Assembly: GCA_008931825.1 (NCBI GenBank)
Contig: QXVZ01006765.1
Span: 827-64,826 of the forward strand
DNA from: Phallusia fumigata
Taxonomy: Eukaryota; Chordata; Ascidiacea; Phlebobranchia; Ascidiidae
Length of the DNA stretch: 64,000 nt
Direction: 5' to 3'
Part shown: positions 1 to 13,309 of the stretch, one piece after another
How positions within the stretch are numbered: position 1 is the stretch's first letter
How the letters are laid out: each line of letters opens with the position of its first letter
Position numbers and translations under genes: made by a program
Notes under the pieces: model-generated
The model's input: only the letters and a program-made list of their open reading frames with translations
Told to the model about the DNA's origin: nothing
The model's database searches: none

Positions 1-2034
1 ATTAGTTGCCTCTTGCGGTTGTTTGTCGGAATGTTGAGGAGAAATAATGTTAATAAAACGTTCAAAATGACGTCCGAATGGGTCCAAAAAGAGTTAGCTT
101 TTACGTCTGTAACAAACGTTGTTTGCACGTCGCTTATGATGTTGCAAATTGGTTGCCTTGTGGTTTGTTAAAACGTTGAGGAAAAACGTTAACAAAACGT
201 TTGAAATGACGTCCAAAATGGTCCAAAACAAGTTCGCTTCGACGTCAGTAAGAAACGTTGTTTCTACGTCACGTATGACGTTGTAAATTGGTTGTATTGT
301 GGTTTGTCGCAACGTTAAAAAATAACGTTATTAAATCGTTCGAAATGACGACCAAAAAGGTCCAAAACCAGTTAGCTTTGACGTCAGTAACAAACGTTGT
401 TTGTACGACGTGTGTGACGTTAGAAATTAGTTGCATTGTGGTTTGTCGCAACTTTACGAAATAACGTTATTAAAACGTTTAAAATGACGTTCAAAATGAT
501 CTCAAACAAGTTAGCTTCGACGTCAGTTATAACGTTGTTTGTACGCCACAAATGACGTTCGAAATTGGTTGCATTGTGGTTTGTCGCAACGTTAAGAAAT
601 ACCGTTATTAAAACGTTCGAAATGGNAATACCGTTAATAAAACGTTGGAAACGACGTACAAAATGGTCTAAAAACAAGTTAGCTTCAACGTCAGTTATCA
701 ACGTTGTTTGTACGTCACGAATGACGTTGTAAAATGGTTGCATTGTGGTTTGTCGCAACGTTACGAAATAACGTTATAAAAACGTTCGAAATGACGTACA
801 AAATGGTCTAAAACAAGTTAGCTTCGACGTCAGTAACAAACGCTGTTTGCACGTCACTTATGACGTTGTAAATTGGTTGCATTGTGGTTTATCGCAACGT
901 TAGGGAATAACGTTATTAAGACGTTTGAAATGACGTCCAAAATGGTCTAAAACAAGTTAGCTTCGACGTCAGTAGTCAACGTTGTGTGTACGTCACGTAT
1001 GACGTTGTAAGTTGGTTACATTGTGGTTTGTCGCAACGATAAGAAATACCGTTAATAAAACGTTCGAAATGACGTCCCAAATGGTCTAAAAGAAGTTGGC
1101 TTCGACGTCAGTAATCAACGTTGGTTGTACGTCACAAATGAGGTTAGAAATTGGTTGCATTGTGGTTTGTCGCAACGTTACGAAATAACGTTAATAATAC
1201 GTTGGAAATGGCGTTCAAAATGGTCTAAAACAAGTTAGCTTCGACTTCAGTAGTCAACGTTGTTTGTACGTCAGAAATGACGTTGTAAGTTGGTTGCATT
1301 GTGGTTTGTCGCAACGTTAAGAAATACCGTTATTAAAACGTTCGAAATGACGTTCAAAATGGTCTAAAACAAGTTAGCTTCGACGTCAGTAGTCAACGTT
1401 GTGTGTACGTCACGTATGACGTTGTAAGTTGGTTACATTGTGGTTTGTCGCAACGTTTAGAAATATCGTTAATAAAACGTTCAAAATGACGTCCAAAATG
1501 GTCTAAAACAAGTCAGCTTCGACGTCATTAACAAACGTTGTTTGCACGTCACTTATGACGTTGTAAGTTGGTTGGATTGTGGTTTGTCGCAACGTTAAGG
1601 AATAACGTTAATAAAACGTTTGAAATGACGTCCAAAATGGTCTAAAATAAGTTAGCTTTGACGTCAGTACTCAACGTTGTTTGTACGTCATAAATGACGT
1701 TGTAAATTGGTTGCATTGTGGTTTGGCGCAACGTTAAGCAATAGTNAAATTGGTTGCATTGTGGTTTGTCGCAACGTTAGGACGTACCATTAATAAAACG
1801 TTCAAAATGACGTTTAAAATGGTCTAAAACAAGTTAGCTTCGATGTCAGTTATCAACGTTGTTTGTACGTCACAAATGACGTTGTAAGTTGGTTGTATTG
1901 TGGTTTGTCGCAACGTTAAGAAATACCGTTAATAAAACGTTCGAAATGACGTCGAAAATGGTCTGAAACAAGTTAGCTTTGACGTCAGTATTCAACGTTG
2001 TTTCTACGTCATGCATGACGTTAGAAAATTGTTN
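1..2034. repeat. Satellite array with a 139-bp unit
   Basis: The shared word ttgtggtttgtcgcaac recurs with its gtgg at about 160, 299, 438, 576, 745, 884, 1023, 1162, 1301, 1440, 1579, 1718, 1761 and 1900. The spacing is 139 (once 138) except where the array is broken by single N characters near 626 and 1746. A third N lies at 2034, at the right edge. There are about 14 copies. Each unit carries roughly eleven CpGs and several palindromes of the type aacgtt and gacgtc. The single Ns look like gap placeholders, so the true array is probably longer. No gene is supported here; the short open frames are by-products of the repeat. Confidence 0.93.
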
Positions 2035-2644
2035 TCGAAACTACGTTGTGTGTTAGCTGGGCTGTTGTTAATGACCCCTAAAGTAAGGGAATCTGTTCTT
2101 CAAAAAATGAATCCCACCACTGATTAGCACCAAATTGTTTTATTTAATACCGCAAGCGTAAGAACAGTAAGTTGCACCGAAAGCAGATGGTGAAAGAATC
2201 AGGTGAAAAGAATTTTCTAGAAAATTTTAAACTGAACTTTTACCACAGACGAATAAAGTTGAGGATATTAAAAACAAATCAATACACACAATTCAAAAAT
2301 AAATATTCAAACATTTAAAAAAATGCTTGTGCAGAGCAACCTTGACTTATTTTCTTCCATAACAATAAATGATTTGTTTGCTATCAAAGTTCATTGGGTT
2401 TGAGTTGTCGTTTGCATCATACTACATCCGTAACATTATTAGATTGTAAAACAAATGTTAGTAATTTAGGGTGAAGAAATTGTTCCTCAAACACTTTTTG
2501 TGCCACATGAAGCAAAAAATACTCACATAAATCCACATGTATAACAATACAAAAAGGTAGTTACAGAAACTGCAAAAAATTAAAATTGATAAAACAGTTA
2601 ACCATCATGTGAAGGGAAGAACACAATTCTAAAGGTAACAAATT
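2035..2644. other. Intergenic, 3' side of BAAT-like gene 1
   Basis: This is AT-rich non-coding sequence between the satellite and the stop codon of the first BAAT-like gene. It probably includes that gene's 3' UTR, which would run leftward. I see no further gene or repeat in it. Confidence 0.6.
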
Positions 2645-4660
2645 CTACAGTTTACATGCTGGCATTCCAGAGGTTCTGTTTAGAAAATTTATTATGGTCT
2701 TCCAACTGTCAATTTGAGCCATACTATGGGGAATTTTTGTGCCACCCCACTCAAGAAACATGGCAAGATTTGATGAGCTTCTGATGCAAAAAGGGGTGTA
2801 TGCTGGTTCAAGCAGGTGACCTGTTCCTTGGTAGCGAATTACAGTAAAGTCTGGGTGCTTTGCTTTCTTTAAAAGTTTTTCGGCATAGTTATAATAGTGC
2901 TCTGAAGGCACATCTTCATCATTTAATGAAGCTAGTAGCAAAAATGGAACATCATGTCTGTTGTAGAACTTAAAAATAGCATCTGAAAGGGTTTCTTCAT
3001 CGGCATCTGTAATCATTGGAAATCCATTTCTGGATATTAAGCCCCCATGCTTATTAATTTTTCGATACCCAAGCTCTTCATTTTCTACACAGGGCCACAC
3101 TTTTCCATAGAACTGGTGTGAGTTGTGTACAGGCATTATTGGAGAGTTGATTGCAACAATTGATTTGACACCTTGCAAGCATTCAGCCATACATAGGGCA
3201 AACTGGCCACCCTTACACAGGCCTAACACAGACACACCTTGATCTCCCATCACATCCTTATGGTTGCGCAAAAGTTCTACAGCCCTTTCGAACATTTCCA
3301 TGTGAATATGAAATGTCCAGTTTTCAAACCCAAAGTATTTTATATTGAATGTAGCAAACCCATGTGATGCCAAAAGCGCAGAATCTGCTTCAAGTGGATT
3401 TGCCATTGCTCCAAGAATGTATATAACACCTTAAATATTCATTAAAAATATTAAAACAGAATAAAAAATTATATTTTGAAATGTTAAAGCCATTTGTTGG
3501 CGCACTGTTATTGCAGGAAGACACTATATAAACCACAAATACTTTGAAATAGAGAAATTACTGCAGAACAGTATGACGGATAAAATGTATTTTGCCAAAA
3601 AACAGACACTATAAAACACATGTAACCTTATCTTGTTTGTTTGCAAAAATTCAAATCACTTTTGAATATGTTACAATTCATGCAAAGTTTTTTTTCCTAA
3701 TTTTACACTTAATTAAAACCACATAGTTTTAGTGATTAACAAACCTGGAAATGGTCCCTTTCCAGGGGGCAAAAACAATGTCCCTTTTACATCATTTTCA
3801 TCAACCTCAACTCTTTTCATACCAGGCTGCATGTACAGCTGAGTAACTTGACATTTCGCTACAATACTGGCATCATTGTCAGAAATCAGATCATGGACAC
3901 TATCAAACGTTTTGTCATACACCCGGATTGACACCAATTTTGGCTTTGTAACATCCTTTACTAAAAACCTGACAAACCTTGTCTGTAAAATAATGAAAAA
4001 TTTAGTAATAACAAAACAATTAGACAAGTTGATGGTTTGTGTTTTATTTTGTAAAAAAGTTATTTCTATGTTCTGTTCATGCTACAGTAATACATATGCA
4101 AAGGCTTCTTGTCTTCTTCGACAGCAGTGTAAATGAATAAAAAGTACACACTAACTTTTATGTAACAGTGAACAGTTCTATACCTAACCACCAACAAACA
4201 TCGCATATACAGAAATGTGACATGTTTTTCACAATCAAAGCTGCAAATAAAAAGTCCATTGACAGAGTTATAAATTATACCAACTTTGTTGTTTGGAGAT
4301 GATTCCATTGACCAGAAAAGACCCATTTTGTCTACTCCTCTGTATGTGCCAGCAAGACTTTCATGTTTTGACAAATCAAGTTCACCTGCAGCAATATTTT
4401 CGGAAAAAAAGATTGCACAAAGAGTGGCTGAATTAACATACCTGCTGGGCTTGTGAAAAAAACTCCAAAGCTTTCAAACTCATATTGACCAGAATATGAG
4501 GTAGCTCTTACTGTTACCATCTGATTGGGTGGTAAATCTGTTAGATTAAATTGCATGTAGAACAGTAAATCGTAAAGCACACAAATTTACCATGTATTTG
4601 AATATCCACTTCTGAGTCTGCCATACTTGGCTGTGGGCTTACTGCGATGGTGGGACTCAT
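2645..4660 (-). CDS. BAAT/ACOT-family acyl-CoA N-acyltransferase or thioesterase, copy 1
   Basis: Five exons, read on the minus strand: 4660-4591, 4537-4442, 4385-4285, 3982-3745, 3429-2645. All junctions are GT-AG with consistent phase, giving 429 aa, close to the 418-421 aa of human BAAT and ACOT1. The N-terminal half (exons 1-4) is the acyl-CoA thioester hydrolase/BAAT N-terminal domain, with a YRGVDKMGLFWSM stretch. Exon 5 is the alpha/beta-hydrolase half. Its nucleophile elbow is GLCKGG with Cys at about residue 240, followed by an acidic NDED segment and the His of GTGHLLEP. The Cys is typical of BAAT, whereas ACOTs carry Ser, so conjugation of an acyl-CoA to an amino acid such as glycine or taurine is a reasonable guess; the substrate is unknown. 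The protein ends in CKL, a permitted peroxisomal PTS1. The ATG in exon 1 aligns with that of copy 2. Confidence 0.9.
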
Positions 4661-5401
4661 TTTAGGATGATATGTGCTTTTCTCTTCTTTAAGCTCTCCT
4701 TCACCCAAAGGCTCAATTCAACTTTTTACTCAAGCACAAGTTTTTAAAACACAAAACTGCAAGTCTTAAGACCCAAAATCATGGAAAAAGCTTACTTTTA
4801 ACAACCATAAATGTATTCACAGTCCCCTCATTCACATTCCTCAAGCAACTGGTAAAAACTGCCAAGTCATGTTTAGTCTGTGGACAGACTTTGGAGTCTG
4901 TCAATCATTAACCAGTGCTATGACATATCCAAAAAAACTCAATGCCACAGGTATGCCTAACGCTAAAGACTTCTACAATGTAAAAATTGCCGCAAAACAT
5001 ATTTTTAGTTGATATAATGGGCTGTTATGCAATTTTTGACAAACAAAACCCCATCGCAAGTAACACATTCGCATAACAAGTTCATTGTTAAAGTTTGAAG
5101 ATAAAAGCAAACTTAAAATGCATTCTGTAACTAATGCACATTACAAATAGCAGAAACGTTACTGTGGCATTGCAAAAAAAACTGTTTGCACAAATGTGAG
5201 AAACAAACTACCCAAACAAAAGTTTTTATCTGCAACTCAATTCAACTATCAAAGCAAAACAATTGCCTATTTTAATACAGTTTAAATTTAATAGTGGAAG
5301 TTACAAAAAGTCAATAGCAGATTAAAACAGTGAAAAACAATTAATGACGATTGTTTTAAACATTCAATGCAACAAGCATAAAATATCAGTAAATACCCAT
5401 G
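4661..5401. other. Intergenic between BAAT-like copies 1 and 2
   Basis: About 740 bp of AT-rich sequence that should hold the promoter of copy 1 and the 3' UTR of copy 2, both transcribed leftward. I see no clear regulatory motif or additional gene. Confidence 0.55.
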
Positions 5402-7557
5402 TTAAAGTTTAGATGATGGAGGGTTTAAAGTTCTGTTTAGAAAGTTTATGGTTGTTTTCCAACAATCTATTTGTGCCAGACAATGAGGAATTTTACTTCC
5501 TCCCATTTCAAAGACAACCCCTTGATCAGGTACTGGGTTTCTAATACAAAATGGGGTATATGGGGGCTCCAGTAGATGGCCTGCCCCAGGATAACGCACA
5601 ATAGTGTAGTCAGGGTGTTTGGCCTCTTTAAAAAGCTTCTCAGCAGAGTTACAATAATGTTCGGATGGTACATTGCTATCAGACAGGCCTGTTATGTACA
5701 TAAATGGCACATCATGGCGGTGGTAAAACTGATACAAAACTTGTGCCTGTGTTTCTTGATCTACATCTGAAACATATGGCAATGAGGTTCTTGTAACCCA
5801 CGCACCATACTTGTTAATTTGCTTTGGAGCAAATTGGTGTTTAGAGAAGGCTGGCCAAATTTTGTCACCATATTGATGAGAATTGAAAACAGTTAAGATA
5901 GGTGCATTGAGAACAATAACTGATTTTATGCCTGTCAAACAGTCAGCCATGCACAAAGCAAGCTGGCCACCTTTACACAAACCAACAACTGATACACCCT
6001 GATCTCCCATCACTGCTTTATGATTTTGCAAAAATTTAACAACTTTCTCGAAGCTTTCCATCTTCACATGGTACACATAGTTTGTGAAATCAAAGTATTT
6101 CAGGTTTAGAGTTGCAAACCCATGAGAAGCCAAAAGTGATGCCTTGGCTTCAAATTGTGCAGATGCCACACCAAGCATACTTATAACACCTGTTAAAATG
6201 CAATCTTGTAATTTTTTTACTTGGTTGCATTATATACACACTACACAGAAGCCATTATCAAACTTAAAAATGACCAGACTAGTGAAAAATAAATCACTAT
6301 GACCAAAAAATTAAGATTGTGGTCGAATCTACGCCTGATTAGCCATCAAGAAATGCCTGTAGGTCACTCTCAGGAAGTTGGAGAATTTAAAAAAAATTAA
6401 TTCAAAGTTTGGACCTATTTTTAAACATGCAAAACTATTTTGTTTTATTGGAAAATGGGATTATCTGGGGCAAAAGGATTTGATTATGCCAGAAAGTTTA
6501 AACTGCAATGACCGACCATACCGATCGAAAGTGTTTTAACCGACTGAAAATCTGGATTAATGAATGAACTGCAGAGTTTTATGGAAAAGATTGCCATCTA
6601 AAGGTAAGTCAGTCCACAATCTATGAAAATTGTACCAATAAAAAACAAACCTTAACATTTTAACTACTTCTGTGCAGTAAAATAAACCAAATAAGATGAT
6701 ACCAATCAAACAGACAAAAAATAGGCAAAACAGGGAACTACAACATGATTACAAAAAGGCTACCTGGAAAGGGACCTTTTCCTGGTGGTATAAATAAGGC
6801 CTCTTCAAAATCAGTTTCATCCACCTTTATACGCTTTGTTCCTGGCATCATATTTAACCGAGTAATTTGACATTTTGCAATAACATCTATTTCATTTTTG
6901 AAAGAAACATCATGAAGACTAGAAATGAGTTTCTCATACACATACAGTGTCACCAATTGTGGCTGTGTGACATCTCTTACCAAAAACTTTGCAGATGCAA
7001 TCTACAAATGTTAAACAAGGTGTAAGATATAGAGTTTTCAGATTCAACTAAAGTCTTTTAACACATGGACTTTACATGTGTACATATGCAACATAGTCGA
7101 CCAGTAATTTTTCCAACCATTGAAAACATAAAAAGGCTTGTAAACACTTAAGGGCTGCTGGAAGAAAAGATTTTAACAAACCTTATTTCTGGGTGAAGGA
7201 TCCATTGACCAGAACAGGCCCATCTTATCAACACCATGATATGTTCCAGCTAATGACTTTTGTTTTGCCAAATCAATTTCACCTGTCAAGAATTCGTTTT
7301 TAAACAAAATAAACAAATAAAACTACCTCATTAACCTTTTTCATTTGATTGAAATATTCCAAAGCTTTCAAACTGATATTGCCCTGAATGCATAGAAGCA
7401 TGAACGGTGAACAAAACATTGGCAGGAAGGCCTGGAAAAAGAATTTAATAAATTTAAAACTGTTTTACTTAGAAATAATTTTCCTACCATAAATAGAAAT
7501 GTTGACTTCAGAATCAAACATACTTGGCTCAGGATAAACTTTGAAATAAGGGGGCAT
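5402..7557 (-). CDS. BAAT/ACOT-family acyl-CoA N-acyltransferase or thioesterase, copy 2
   Basis: Five exons on the minus strand: 7557-7488, 7431-7336, 7282-7182, 7001-6764, 6189-5402, giving 430 aa. Exons 1-4 (70, 96, 101, 238 nt) have exactly the lengths of copy 1, so the two are recent tandem duplicates. The nucleophile elbow is again GLCKGG, with Cys at about residue 240. A GLSDSNVPSEH segment could supply the acidic residue, and GAGHLLEPPY supplies the catalytic His. The C-terminus is SSKL, a perfect peroxisomal PTS1. This supports action in the peroxisome, as for vertebrate BAAT and ACOT4/ACOT8. I start at the ATG that aligns with copy 1; an in-frame ATG two codons upstream (7563) is an alternative. 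Amidation versus hydrolysis cannot be decided from sequence alone, but the Cys favours acyl transfer. Confidence 0.9.
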
Positions 7558-10500
7558 ACTGCACATTTTTGAGTATTTCCTAATAGCACAGATTAGCTGC
7601 TAGAGATATGAACCTCTTTGTGCATAGCAAAGCCAAACATTGGTCTGGTCAAGCAAACCAAATGCTCACAAAGTAGTCAAACATTAACCACATTGTGTGC
7701 AAATAACAGCTTACAATAAAAAAGTTCCAAATATAAAAAGTGATGTTAATATATGTAGTAAATGGAAAGCTTAAGAAGGCCAAGACTGGCCATTACACAA
7801 TTTCTTGAAAATGCTTGGAAAAGCCTAAAATCCCTTTGTAGGTGATTCTGCTTACCAAGTGTACATACTAAAACATGCTTCTATTCTTGCATCAAAACAG
7901 GATAACTGTTACTGTTTTTGTTCAATGACCCAAATTAATCCCAATGCTCTACACCAGTGCTATTGTACAAGTTTTGCAAATATTGTGTCACCACATTTTT
8001 CAGATTACGCACACACTGTATGATGAACATGTATTTTGTTACAACACATCCAGAACATAAATAGTCAAAATAGAACATAGATGACCACAATTTTTTTCTT
8101 TATTTTACATTTTTATTTTTGGGCATCATTGCATGCATAAATTGAGATGCAACTTGTGCTGAAAAACATGAGCTTGATTATAATCGTAAGTAGATAGTGT
8201 CATGGGGTTACCTTTTCAATTTAAACACATCTTAAACTTTTTTATCTTGATTGGATACATACATTGAACTCTGTGGAACCTTTAAAACTGAAGGAACCCC
8301 TGCGAGTGTTTTATGAAACACTTTCTGCGGAACCCATTTAAAAAGTGGTGTTCTGCACCACAAAATGTTCCAACGTGTCATATTGTGTTAAGCATTGTTG
8401 AATAATTGCTGTAAGTGGTATGTGATCAATAAAACCATCTTACACAATGTGTGGCATGGGGATGTCAAACAAAGGTGATTATCCCTTAACCAACCAGTGT
8501 TAAATTGAGCAACCAAATGTTTTTTTCACAGATACACATTTGGAAGTGCTTTAGACAAAACAAGGGTATCAAAACCTTACCACACCCTGTCTAAAAACAC
8601 AAAACCGTCACTATAGATTATATACCTTTTTCTGATCCGGTTGGCCTTTACGCTCTCTCATATAAGTGAAGTTATGTGCTGCACCACATTGTACCTTTTA
8701 TGCTTATATTTTTTCACGAAAAAGAGAAACAAAACCCATTGGGCCTTGTACCTACCACTTTTGTAGTAGCAGTAATCTTGTCGCAAAGTAAAAAAACATT
8801 TGGCATTCTTAACTGAAAGATTTGCACATACAAACATAGACAAAACGTCAAAGGCAATCAGTTAATTCACTGACAGTCAACAATGACAATCGAAATAGGG
8901 GATTTTCCTATGGGACTTTTATGGTGAAATTCATTTTGCATGTTATTTGTTCGAGTTTGATAGCGGTCTAGCTGCGAACCTGCTTAAACAATTTACGGTG
9001 TGGCTGCAGCGCGTTCGACCTTTGGCTTAGGGTGGATCCGAAACTGCTGAATAGTTATTCAATGGAGTTAAATTTTGTGTACTCCAAGCAATACAAATCC
9101 AACTGCATTATGTCGGGAGTTAAAATATTCGTGTCAGAGCACGTTAGGTTATGAAAATATATATTTACAATGGAATTTCTGTCGGGTTGCATCAACTTGG
9201 ATCCATTTTTTAAAAGCGACGAAACGGAAACGGCGTTCTCCTAAACACACCAATTTAAAAAATAGTATCTCGCCATTTGTCAACTGTTAATATTGACGTC
9301 ATAACACAGTACTTGCACTTTGCGGGAGGCCAGGGGTATAGTGGCAATTTTATAGGTGCCTGAGCTCTCTGCACAGGCCAATTCCAATGAACCATCATTC
9401 ACTTGCATAGGTGATGGAGCGGAGCTCTGAATCGATCCTGAACTATAGGTGGATCTGAGTTCGTCTTATTCATAATCGCAGTAAATGTACAGATGCATCC
9501 TATTGACGATTTCCACCATTTGGCAATGCAAGTCAGCCACTCGGTGGCATCCCCCATGTTGATACATGATGTATGATCACATGAAAAGCTTAAATGATTT
9601 ATGAAAACAGCCGAAGGTGTTAAAGTTTCCCCACAACCGGTTACTACTCACAGAAAATACACGATCTGTATAATTTACAAATCATTGTTAAGAGCAAAAA
9701 ACCATAAACTTCGCAAGTTCGCAACAGCACAGAATGTGTAATGTTTTATGTTTAGGCTGGAAGTATACAATCTAAACTCCTCGAATGTATAAAATCATCA
9801 GTGCAAATGGCCAACCATCTTGAAAAAAGCCAGATTTCTGGAATTTGGCGTCAAAAAAGCCAATCTGGCAACCCTGGTCCCAGCCCTGGACACTTTGAAG
9901 CATGAAAAACTTGCACGTGGACAATCTAGATAAGAATTACACTAAATAACAAGAATAGGAAACACTCGCAGGTCATGTGAAACTTCAAGCACAATATATT
10001 TGGACAAAACCACAAAAATATTGTTGGCATAACAAAGAGCACTCTATGATTAGAGGTAGCAATTTACAGATCATTAATTTGTTGTGTACAAAGGAATTTA
10101 AAATTATAACAATTATGTAATTTACTTTTTCAGGGTACAACAGCCAGTCAAAGGGGCCCAAATGCAGAGTTGACATGAAACACACAAACGGTAGCTGCCA
10201 GGCATTGTATAAATTTAAAAAGGATATTCTCGCAAATGTATCCTTCATCATGGCGTTTCGTGTCTTGTTCAGGTCGTCTTCCTCAAGTTAAGTTACACTC
10301 AATACAACACACCAGGACGAAACTCAGCTCTATTTAATTTCGCTTCCAGTTATTTACCCTGGGAAGACGATCGGAGGGAGATGTCGAAACGTCAGTATGC
10401 AAAAATATGCTTTATTTATCATTTGCTTTATTAATAGATGGTAAATCTTGATGGTTTCCATCCTTGCCAGCTAGTATACTTCTTTAAGGGTTTACCACAT

Positions 10501-10812
10501 GATCAAGAAACAGTTCCACTTTAAATAAATAAAAAATACATACTGATTAACAATGTGCAGTTGAAAAATTGGTATGTATAGATGTTGAGTTGCATACTTA
10601 GGAGGGCAAAATAATCAAGTGTTTAGGGCCACCAAAGGCGTGTTTAAAAATGTCAAATACACACAAACCACAAACTGCAAATAAAATCATTCAACAACCT
10701 GATTTTGACAATACAAACACAAAAACATTAACACTGAAATTGTTTAACACTTAAGGTGTATATCAACAAAAATTACTTAATATCAACTTGAATGCAACAA
10801 GCAAAATAAGTT
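7558..10812. other. Intergenic region with scattered old repeats
   Basis: 3.25 kb without a supportable gene. It should include the promoter of copy 2 and the 3' end of copy 3. Around 8960-9040 lies a ctgcagcgcgttcgacc stretch resembling part of the repeat at 14.5 kb. Around 9800-9875 the run ends in gccaatctggcaaccctgg, reminiscent of a non-autonomous transposon terminus. At 10361-10396 is an acgatcgg...gtcgaaacgtc motif resembling hammerhead-like repeat tails. None of these is complete enough for a firm call. Confidence 0.5.
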
Positions 10813-13309
10813 TCATTTCAACTTCTCTGATAGAAAATTAAGTTGCCGTTTCCATGCATCCTGCTCTGCATGGCTGTGCATTGGAAGACAACCTCCCATA
10901 TCAAGGACAACACCCATTTCTGCTTGATACATTTCAAAACAGAATGGAAAATTTGGAGGCTCGATGATATGTCCAGCACCAGGATAACGGACAATTTCAT
11001 AATCTGGATGTTTTGACTCATACAATTGCATTTCCGCCACGCCAGCGTGGAAAGGTGAAGGAACACACTGGTCATCCATACCAACAATCAGGAGGTATGG
11101 AATGTGGTGCTGTTTCTCAAAGTTAAAGTAGCCTGGTAAACACTGCAGTTTTTCTGGAGCAGGAAGTTCAAAACATTTGGCAAATTTGAGCTGGCCATTA
11201 CTCTCGGGGTGCATAGGTATCATCTTTAATCCTGGATATGTTTTACCTTCATATTTAAAATCCCCAACTACTGTGTTGACAGTGGCATTTATCCATATAA
11301 CACAAGCAATATCTGACATCAATGTTGCCATTGCCATGGCAATTACACCCCCTTTGCATATTCCCAGTAATCCAATACCAGTTTTATTTCGAACTGCAGG
11401 ATGTTGTTTCATGAATTCAATTGCATTCTGAAAATATTCAAGGTTGAGGGTGTCATTTAGTAATTTTGGAAGATGTTCGAAACCATAGTAACCAAGAACC
11501 AGCGTTGCAAAACCATGTGATGCCAAAAGACCTCCTTTGTATTCCCTTATGCCAGGATAACCACCAAACAACGTAATGACACCTAAAACATATAGATTAA
11601 GAATCAGCAATGTTTCAACAAAAAGCCTAAGCATAAAACTTATTTGTGGTGTTTGAGCAACAAAGGTTTACTTATCACCTATTGTAATAGTCTGTTTTCC
11701 AGTCCACAATCATGTCAAGCACAAAATTGCAAAGTAGGTCACAAAAGCTTAAGCTTTTTGCAATGTCACAAACATTAGCACATTTTAACATGTAAAGGAA
11801 TTCTGGGCAAATAATGACGATGCACATTAAAAACCACATGTCATGTTTAACAAGTTATTTTGTTTACCTGGATGTGGGCCTTCGCCTGCTGGCAAAAACA
11901 AAGTTCCTACTAAACCATTGGAACGAACTGGAATTCGCCTAACACCAGGCCCAAGGATAGGTCGAGGAATGTCAAACTTTAAAATTTCTGTTTTATCTAA
12001 TGTTGTCGTTCTTAAATCCTGCATTTTGTCAAGTTTTCCATTGTGTAAACTAAAATTGTAAATTGGTGTTTCAATACTTGAATTAGGATAGCGGATTGGG
12101 TGCTTCTGCAAAATAAAAAAACAATGTAATGTTGTGTAACTGCTGGCTAACAGAGTGAGACAAACCTTTGTTATTGAATATGACTTCATGGACCAAAACA
12201 TACCCATCGGTTCAATACCTTGATATGTTCCACCAATAGAAACATCTTTTGCCAAATCCAAGGTTCCTGTCACAAATAAACACTTTTTGAATTTGATACA
12301 GCCCACAATATATTGAAATTAGTGCATAAAAACTGTACAATAAGGCTCACTGTTAGTTTGAACACACCTATTTTTATAAAGTAGGTATATATTCAATTGC
12401 GTGCACTAACAACTGTTAACAAAGCAGCAAAAATTCGTGGCAAAACTTTAAAGTCACTACCTGAAAGTGATGTCCGGTAATTTGCCAAACTTTCGAAAAA
12501 GCAATCATTGGAAACAGGAAGAGATGCATACAAGGATACGTCTTCTGAGGGTGGCAAGCCTAAAAACAACAACATTTAGACCTGCTTCTCGTAAACACTT
12601 TAACACATTGCAGTTTTGATTTCCACATTAAAAACAAATATAAAAGACCAACAAGCAAGAAATATACACAAGACAGTTGAACATTGGTTAAACAATGCCT
12701 GTGTAACTATAAAATGGCACCTTAGGTCAATAGCCAATAAACGAACCAGTAATTCAAATTAGGATTTGTATGTCAAAAAGACTGGGGGATGGCAGAAATG
12801 CAGAAAGCTCTGGGCCTTTTTTTCTGGTATAAACATTCAAACTAACAGAAGCCCTAAGGTACGATGCTAAATACAAGAGGTAACTAACTGAACCAAAGTC
12901 ACCAGTGTTTATTGCCTTTACAAGTATATAAATTTACAAAATAAACTTATTGAGTCGAACTGCACTTTGCACTCACTTACATCTGCCTATGGGTATAAAT
13001 TGTACTAACTACTAATGAAGGTTTGTGCATTTGTAGACATGGCTAATGTTTTGCCTGTACAAGTCAATTGCCTGCACAAGTGAGTTTAAAAAGCAAAAGC
13101 ATCATTCTTTTGTTCATAAATGTATTTCCACATAACTGACCTTGAATTTTAATGCTGATAGTTTCATCAATAAGATGTTGTTCTGGGCTGATTGTAACCG
13201 AAGGAGCAGCTGTGTGTAGATAATTGACATTTACAGCAACTGCTTTGCGAGGCAATTTGACTTTTTTGATTCGAAATCGTAAAAGCCTCCTTGCGTTTTT
13301 ACAAAACAT
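10813..13309 (-). CDS. BAAT/ACOT-family acyltransferase, copy 3, basic N-terminal extension and no PTS1
   Basis: Five exons on the minus strand: 13309-13141, 12559-12461, 12266-12166, 12105-11868, 11582-10813. The sum is 459 codons (458 aa). The nucleophile elbow is GLLGICKGGV with Cys at about residue 278; VGMDDQCVPSP and GAGHIIEPP supply the Asp and His. Unlike copies 1, 2 and 4 the protein ends in SEKLK, so it has no PTS1. Exon 1 instead begins MFCKNARRLLRFRIKKVKL, with eight basic and no acidic residues, the look of a mitochondrial presequence such as that of ACOT2. An in-frame upstream ATG at 13348 would add 13 hydrophobic residues, and an AG further upstream could be an acceptor, so the true N-terminus is uncertain. 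Gene body confidence is high; compartment is inference. Confidence 0.88.

Noticed and set aside
1-758. Open frames of 60-112 codons in the satellite
   Set aside because: They recur with the 139-bp period, cross an N, and vary between copies as expected of non-coding repeat.
9798-9875. Complete transposon ending in gccaatctggcaaccctgg
   Set aside because: Only one terminus-like stretch is visible and the flanks show no clear duplication.
10361-10396. Hammerhead ribozyme
   Set aside because: Only the gtcgaaacgtc half fits; the ctgatga core is not present, so at most a decayed repeat tail.
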